A stretch of DNA of 64,000 bases. It comes from Bryopsis sp. KO-2023 (lineage: Eukaryota; Chlorophyta; Ulvophyceae; Bryopsidales; Bryopsidaceae). Both the position numbers and the translations under genes were made by a program. Every line of letters begins with the position of its first letter. Positions within the stretch are counted from its first letter, which is position 1. Location of the stretch: positions 8,742,001 through 8,806,000 of the forward strand of contig BSYQ01000002.1 of assembly GCA_030272585.1 (NCBI GenBank), given 5' to 3'. Under the pieces are notes generated by a model. It worked only from the letters and a program-made list of their open reading frames with translations, was not told the origin of the DNA and did not search any database. Shown piece by piece: positions 61,401 through 64,000 of this stretch.

Positions 61401-62176
61401 ATTGCGTCAGGCAATTCATGTTGGCCTAAAGCTTTCTCTTCAGACTCTTGCACTACAACCATGAATGCTGTCTCTGTTTTGAGATGACGCATCATTCGTT
61501 TAGCTGAACACTCAGTCACTGGCACTTCTTGCAGTATCGACTGTACTTTTCGTTCAGGTTCAATACTCTCTTGGGTTGGATGACGCAACGGGAGATGAAA
61601 CACTTGGCTGTTTTTGCAAACTGAAATCTCATTCTGCTGAAAGTCTATGCGGGGGTTTTCTTTCTGCAACCAAGGCATGCCCAATATTAGGTCATAACCA
61701 AGGTCTGGGAACAGATCCGCTTTCATTTTGCACTTCAGCCCTCCTATCTTTACTCGGAGGTTGTTACAGCTGCCAGCCAGTTCTTTAATATCTCCGTTTG
61801 CCAACATTGCTCTCTTTGAGCTTGGTGTAATCGACAACCCGAGATCACGCGCTACCTTATCATTGATATAGTTTGCGGTACTTCCACAATCAATGAATGC
61901 ATAAAGGTCCGTGGTCTTGATCCGTGCTTTTACTTCGTACCCTCTCACAGGCACTTCTTGAATTTTTAACAGAGGGCATGTGTCACCCTTGGTTGACGAA
62001 GTTGATCGAACTTCTGACACATTAACTCGCTCTGTGGTAGACCGCTGGGTTGTTTCTGACCCACTATCGTCTACGTCTGCAGGCAGGGACTCCTGTAGAC
62101 TACTCTGCGACTCCAATGAGCCCACAGATTCACTAACAGAGGGAAGAGATGCAGATGACGCATGAGGCGCGTCCAT
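58436..62176 (-). CDS. pol: G3c pol polyprotein with chromodomain
   Basis: It has the same length as in G3a (1246 aa from the first ATG) with the same protease (AFIDCGSTANYIN), reverse transcriptase (FIDDILIFSE), RNase H, integrase (SDRDPRFTSKFW) and chromodomain (YLVLWKGY) motifs. The frame also runs upstream toward gag, in the -1 frame. Confidence 0.95.
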   Translation of the reverse strand: MDAPHASSASLPSVSESVGSLESQSSLQESLPADVDDSGSETTQRSTTERVNVSEVRSTSSTKGDTCPLLKIQEVPVRGYEVKARIKTTDLYAFIDCGSTANYINDKVARDLGLSITPSSKRAMLANGDIKELAGSCNNLRVKIGGLKCKMKADLFPDLGYDLILGMPWLQKENPRIDFQQNEISVCKNSQVFHLPLRHPTQESIEPERKVQSILQEVPVTECSAKRMMRHLKTETAFMVVVQESEEKALGQHELPDAIERTQPFNTEDEIGKLIRSDTPAEIKKVVETHRGVFPRDLPPGIPPKRKGHEFKIDLEDPTPIHRPIYKLSPAELDEVKAQVDYLLEQKKIKPSESPWGAPILFVPKKDGGLRMCVDYRWINKVTVKNRYPLPLPEELMDRVFKAKVFSKLDLRSGYWQFPVRPSDTDKTAFRTRYGHFEFLVAPFGLTNCPAQFQTLVQDLLAEFLDDFVVVFIDDILIFSENMEQHAEHLEKVLSRLAEYQLFAKASKSELAVATVDYLGYRISGSGLKPQEQKVKAVKEWKELQSVSDVRSFLGMVSYYRKFIPQFAHVAGPLHDLVKKDHPWRWGQVERGAFNELKKRLSQAPVLIFPDASLPYTVITDASNEAIGAVLTQDHGEGLQPIAYLSRRFKPAELNYAPYDKELCAICYAMVQWRHYLEGCAGGVTVFTDHQPLTHILSQRNLSRTQARWLEAGYLTSINPKISYIKGKANVLADALSRSVPKPVETAMNISTWQVHQASQDEWKQALQADNSLVKILRKLESGEEVEGYFLREGILWTVPKRGLVEKVVVPKGQRNKIMKECHETPSAGHTGPARTGEILARRYWWKGWMNELKAFVRECPVCQQIKADTQKPMGLLQPLPIPERKWEQITTDLVTDLPASNGFSAVAVFVDRLTKFVHFAPCTKEITAAGYAQLFIEHVYRNHGLPKVIVSDRDPRFTSKFWQTLFKALGTEIRMSTAYHPQTDGQSEVTIRTLENFLRPYAERYPHKWVEYLPTAEFAANNAVNASTGFAPAYLMYGYHPETPNIGGTATQFQVEAVKTMVARMAQDLDTAKAYYSRAQHRMCVSANKKRKDIAFEKGDKVLIKSRFIPLAALNKVSPKLRRRFVGPFEIVEKISKVAYRVQLPETWLIHPVFHVSKFKRYHASSDNSRQIQPPEGELIGSEVEYEVENILRARGKRNREYLVLWKGYDLLDATWEPEANLVNAPDILRAFKEKERKELQKGRE

Positions 62177-62430
62177 CTCATCCGGTGTGCTTTCCTTCTG
62201 TTCATTTTTCCAATCGCAGTTGTCATGTGCCGATTGGGTAGATGTGGAGAGTGTCTCTGTTCTCTCTTCACGCGGTGTACTAGTCCGCGCCCCAGGTTTT
62301 CCGCTGTGAGTACAAACCTTTTTCGAGGCACCTACTTTTGATCTTAGCTTCCTACGCCGCCTACGAACTCTGTTTCGCTTACGACGTTTGCGTCGGCCAG
62401 GCTCAGACGAAGCAGTTTCCTGCCTGGCGG

Positions 62431-64000
62431 TCAGTTTAACATTTTTTTTACATCGGGGAGGTTTTTCACCTCCTCCAATCTAGGACATTGCCTCACAGGA
62501 TGACCCTTCTTTCCACAAAGATAACAATTATATCCCCCTCCCCCCTGGGGGTTCTGTCTTCCCTGATTGGCTTGTCCTCTTCCACGGTTACCACCACCGC
62601 GTCCACGTCCACCACCACCACGTCCTCCTCCTCGTCCTTGTTGCTGTTGCTGCTGCTGTTGCACTCCTGCGGCAGCTTGTGGTGGTGCTTGGGCTGGTGG
62701 TGTGGGGTTCTGCTGCTGCTGACCCTGATTCTGGCCTTTCTTCTTTCTTCCACCACGCCAGACTCCTTTCTTTTTCTGATTGGTTTGCCCTCCTTGGCCT
62801 TGTGTTCCAACTCCAAGGGCTTCCAATCGTTCGGCGGATATGATGGCGGCCTCGACATCTCGAGGTACCGTTGCTGCGACTAACTTCTGAACTTCACTTT
62901 TAAGTCCATCCACGAAGAGCAAATACTGGTGATCCTCTTCGAGGTCTGGAATCCTCAAGACTAACCGCTGAAACTCTTTGACAAACTGTTTCACGGTTCC
63001 AGTCTGCTTGAGTTTGTGGAGGTCACGCCACGCTTCATCCCGATCACTAGAGAATTCGAAAGCTGTAGCTAAGCCATCCATGAAGTCCATCCAGTCACGG
63101 AAGGGTGGTCTTTCACCTCGGTGAATTTTCAACTCTTGCATCGTTAACCAATCCGAGGCAGCTCCATAAAGGTTAGTGGCCATAATCGATTGCCACTGTG
63201 CTTCATGCACTCCGCAGGTTCTCAAGTACCGCGTCATGAGCACTTGCCATTTACGGGCTTTTGGTTCTCCACTTCCGTTAAATGCGCGAGGCATTTGCAA
63301 CTTGACGGTGCTAGGCAACCACTGTCCTTGCCTAGGAGGTCCTGGCCCTGCTGGTCCAGCGCCACCTCCACCTCCACCTCCATCAGGAGGTCCACCGGGA
63401 GGTCCACCGCCTCCACCATCTCCACCGCCGCCACCACCTCCTCCGCCATCAGGCGCACCTGGAATGCGGGAAGGTGGGCGGTTTCGTCTGTCGCGGTAAT
63501 CATCACCGCCATCATCATCTGGGTCGTCATCACCAGGGTCTCCAAAGTTACCTCGCATGCGAGGAACTCGACTGGGTCCACCAGTAGACTCATATGAACC
63601 AAGTGCAGCAAAGGGATTATTTTCTACCCTTGCTCCCAAAGCACTTAACCCAAGTCCCAATCTTCCAGTACGTGTGGGGATCTGCATGGGTTCTTTTCCT
63701 TTCTCTTCTCTGACCTGTGCCTTAGCACGCTCAAGGTCAATTTGATATAACACTTCTGCTGAGGAGAGAACTCTTGGGTTAGTTCGTGTGGGTCTACGTG
63801 ATCCATCGGCAGAGTCGGGTTCTGAGATGCGTACTCCAGGCTGAGCTCTTGTACTTGGAGGTATCAATTGAGGGAATGTGAAATCAGCGTCTGGTGCGCT
63901 GTCCACTGCAGTGCATGGTGGTGCTTCTGCAGCAACAATTTCACCCTCCTCGACCTGTACTGCTGGAGGAGCCGGTATTGTTGAGGTTCCTGCCCCAACC
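62431..64000 (-). CDS. gag: G3c gag polyprotein (C-terminal part, cut by window edge)
   Basis: The frame is open from the window edge to the stop at 62431. Visible: the Ser/Glu/Pro linker, Gly/Pro-rich stretch, capsid domain (PRAFNGSGEPKARKW), Gln run, RGG region and zinc knuckle CYLCGKKGHPVRQC. The N-terminal coiled coil lies beyond 64000. Confidence 0.94.
   Translation of the reverse strand, partial: VGAGTSTIPAPPAVQVEEGEIVAAEAPPCTAVDSAPDADFTFPQLIPPSTRAQPGVRISEPDSADGSRRPTRTNPRVLSSAEVLYQIDLERAKAQVREEKGKEPMQIPTRTGRLGLGLSALGARVENNPFAALGSYESTGGPSRVPRMRGNFGDPGDDDPDDDGGDDYRDRRNRPPSRIPGAPDGGGGGGGGGDGGGGGPPGGPPDGGGGGGGAGPAGPGPPRQGQWLPSTVKLQMPRAFNGSGEPKARKWQVLMTRYLRTCGVHEAQWQSIMATNLYGAASDWLTMQELKIHRGERPPFRDWMDFMDGLATAFEFSSDRDEAWRDLHKLKQTGTVKQFVKEFQRLVLRIPDLEEDHQYLLFVDGLKSEVQKLVAATVPRDVEAAIISAERLEALGVGTQGQGGQTNQKKKGVWRGGRKKKGQNQGQQQQNPTPPAQAPPQAAAGVQQQQQQQQGRGGGRGGGGRGRGGGNRGRGQANQGRQNPQGGGGYNCYLCGKKGHPVRQCPRLEEVKNLPDVKKMLN

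Larger units (their letters stand above)
52079..64000. mobile_element. hAT-3: inverted near-identical copy of hAT-2 with nested G3c (runs off window)
   Basis: The tip CATACTATGGATCCGATC starts at 52079 after the presumed TSD gtcggacc (52071-52078). From here the sequence is the reverse complement of 36581 downward; positions add to 88660 up to G3c and about 88667 within it. Identity ends exactly at the tip: outside it hAT-2 has locus X and hAT-3 has MITE copy b. This marks transposition of the whole composite, not a general inverted duplication. The accessory gene, if present, lies beyond 64000. Confidence 0.92.
55549..64000 (-). mobile_element. G3c: Ty3/Gypsy chromovirus inside hAT-3 (runs off window)
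   Basis: It occupies the same hAT site as G3a (same gctgc/gcagc duplication), so it descends from the same insertion. Visible parts on the minus strand: part of gag (62431 to the edge), pol, a third-ORF region, and one LTR (55549-55974). Gag and pol look whole where visible; the third ORF has about one break. Small differences from G3a accumulated after the composite was copied. Confidence 0.92.

Noticed and set aside
24660-64000. Large chromosomal inverted duplication (palindrome arms of about 12 kb).
   Set aside because: The mirrored identity ends exactly at a hAT TIR tip (36581 and 52079) and the flanks differ, so transposition of the composite hAT explains it better.

Overview
The window is eukaryotic repeat DNA with almost no ordinary gene content. 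Coding sequence is dominated by Ty3/Gypsy retrotransposons of the chromodomain-bearing type and by hAT-superfamily DNA transposons. Short GT-AG introns of about 70-260 bp and 5-bp/8-bp target duplications fit a nuclear genome with a large transposable-element load. The lineage cannot be fixed from the sequence; chromodomain Gypsy elements occur in plants, algae, fungi and some animals.

Most of the window is a stack of insertions into older DNA, and the borders can be read from target-site duplications (TSDs). An unidentified minus-strand locus ('X', pieces at 4775-5117, 19465-19749 and 36582-37687) was hit twice: by a short hAT (hAT-0, 5118-19464, TSD gtgggagg) and by a large hAT (hAT-2, 19750-36581, TSD gtgagtgt). 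hAT-0 was entered by hAT-1 (6141-19437, TSD atcatttc), and hAT-1 by a Gypsy element G2 (8613-16024, TSD tcagt). hAT-2 was entered by Gypsy G3a (23020-33111, TSD gctgc). Further right lies Gypsy G3b (39486-50829, TSD ggtat), itself entered by a different hAT, hAT-4 (45117-48470, TSD accccaag). A small non-autonomous hAT (50867-51288, TSD ctgatcaa) has a second copy at 52006 that was entered by hAT-3 (52079 to beyond the window end). The left edge holds the gag end of another Gypsy element, G1.

hAT-1, hAT-2 and hAT-3 form one family with an unusual two-gene plan: a BED-finger transposase on one strand and, converging on it, a spliced accessory gene whose C-terminal domain is conserved between hAT-1 and hAT-2. 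Their ends are packed with GATCGG/CCGATC motifs. hAT-3 is a near-identical inverted copy of hAT-2 that includes the same G3 retrotransposon at the same internal site (positions x and about 88660-x correspond), and the identity stops at the TIR tip. The hAT therefore appears to have moved with a 10-kb retrotransposon as cargo.

The G3 Gypsy family has LTRs of 420-426 bp and carries a third ORF after pol (604 aa in G3a) coding for a coiled-coil protein with a Cys/His-rich end. A TATA-like site precedes it. G3b lacks this gene. The best candidates for something undescribed are this third ORF and the accessory gene of the two-gene hAT family.
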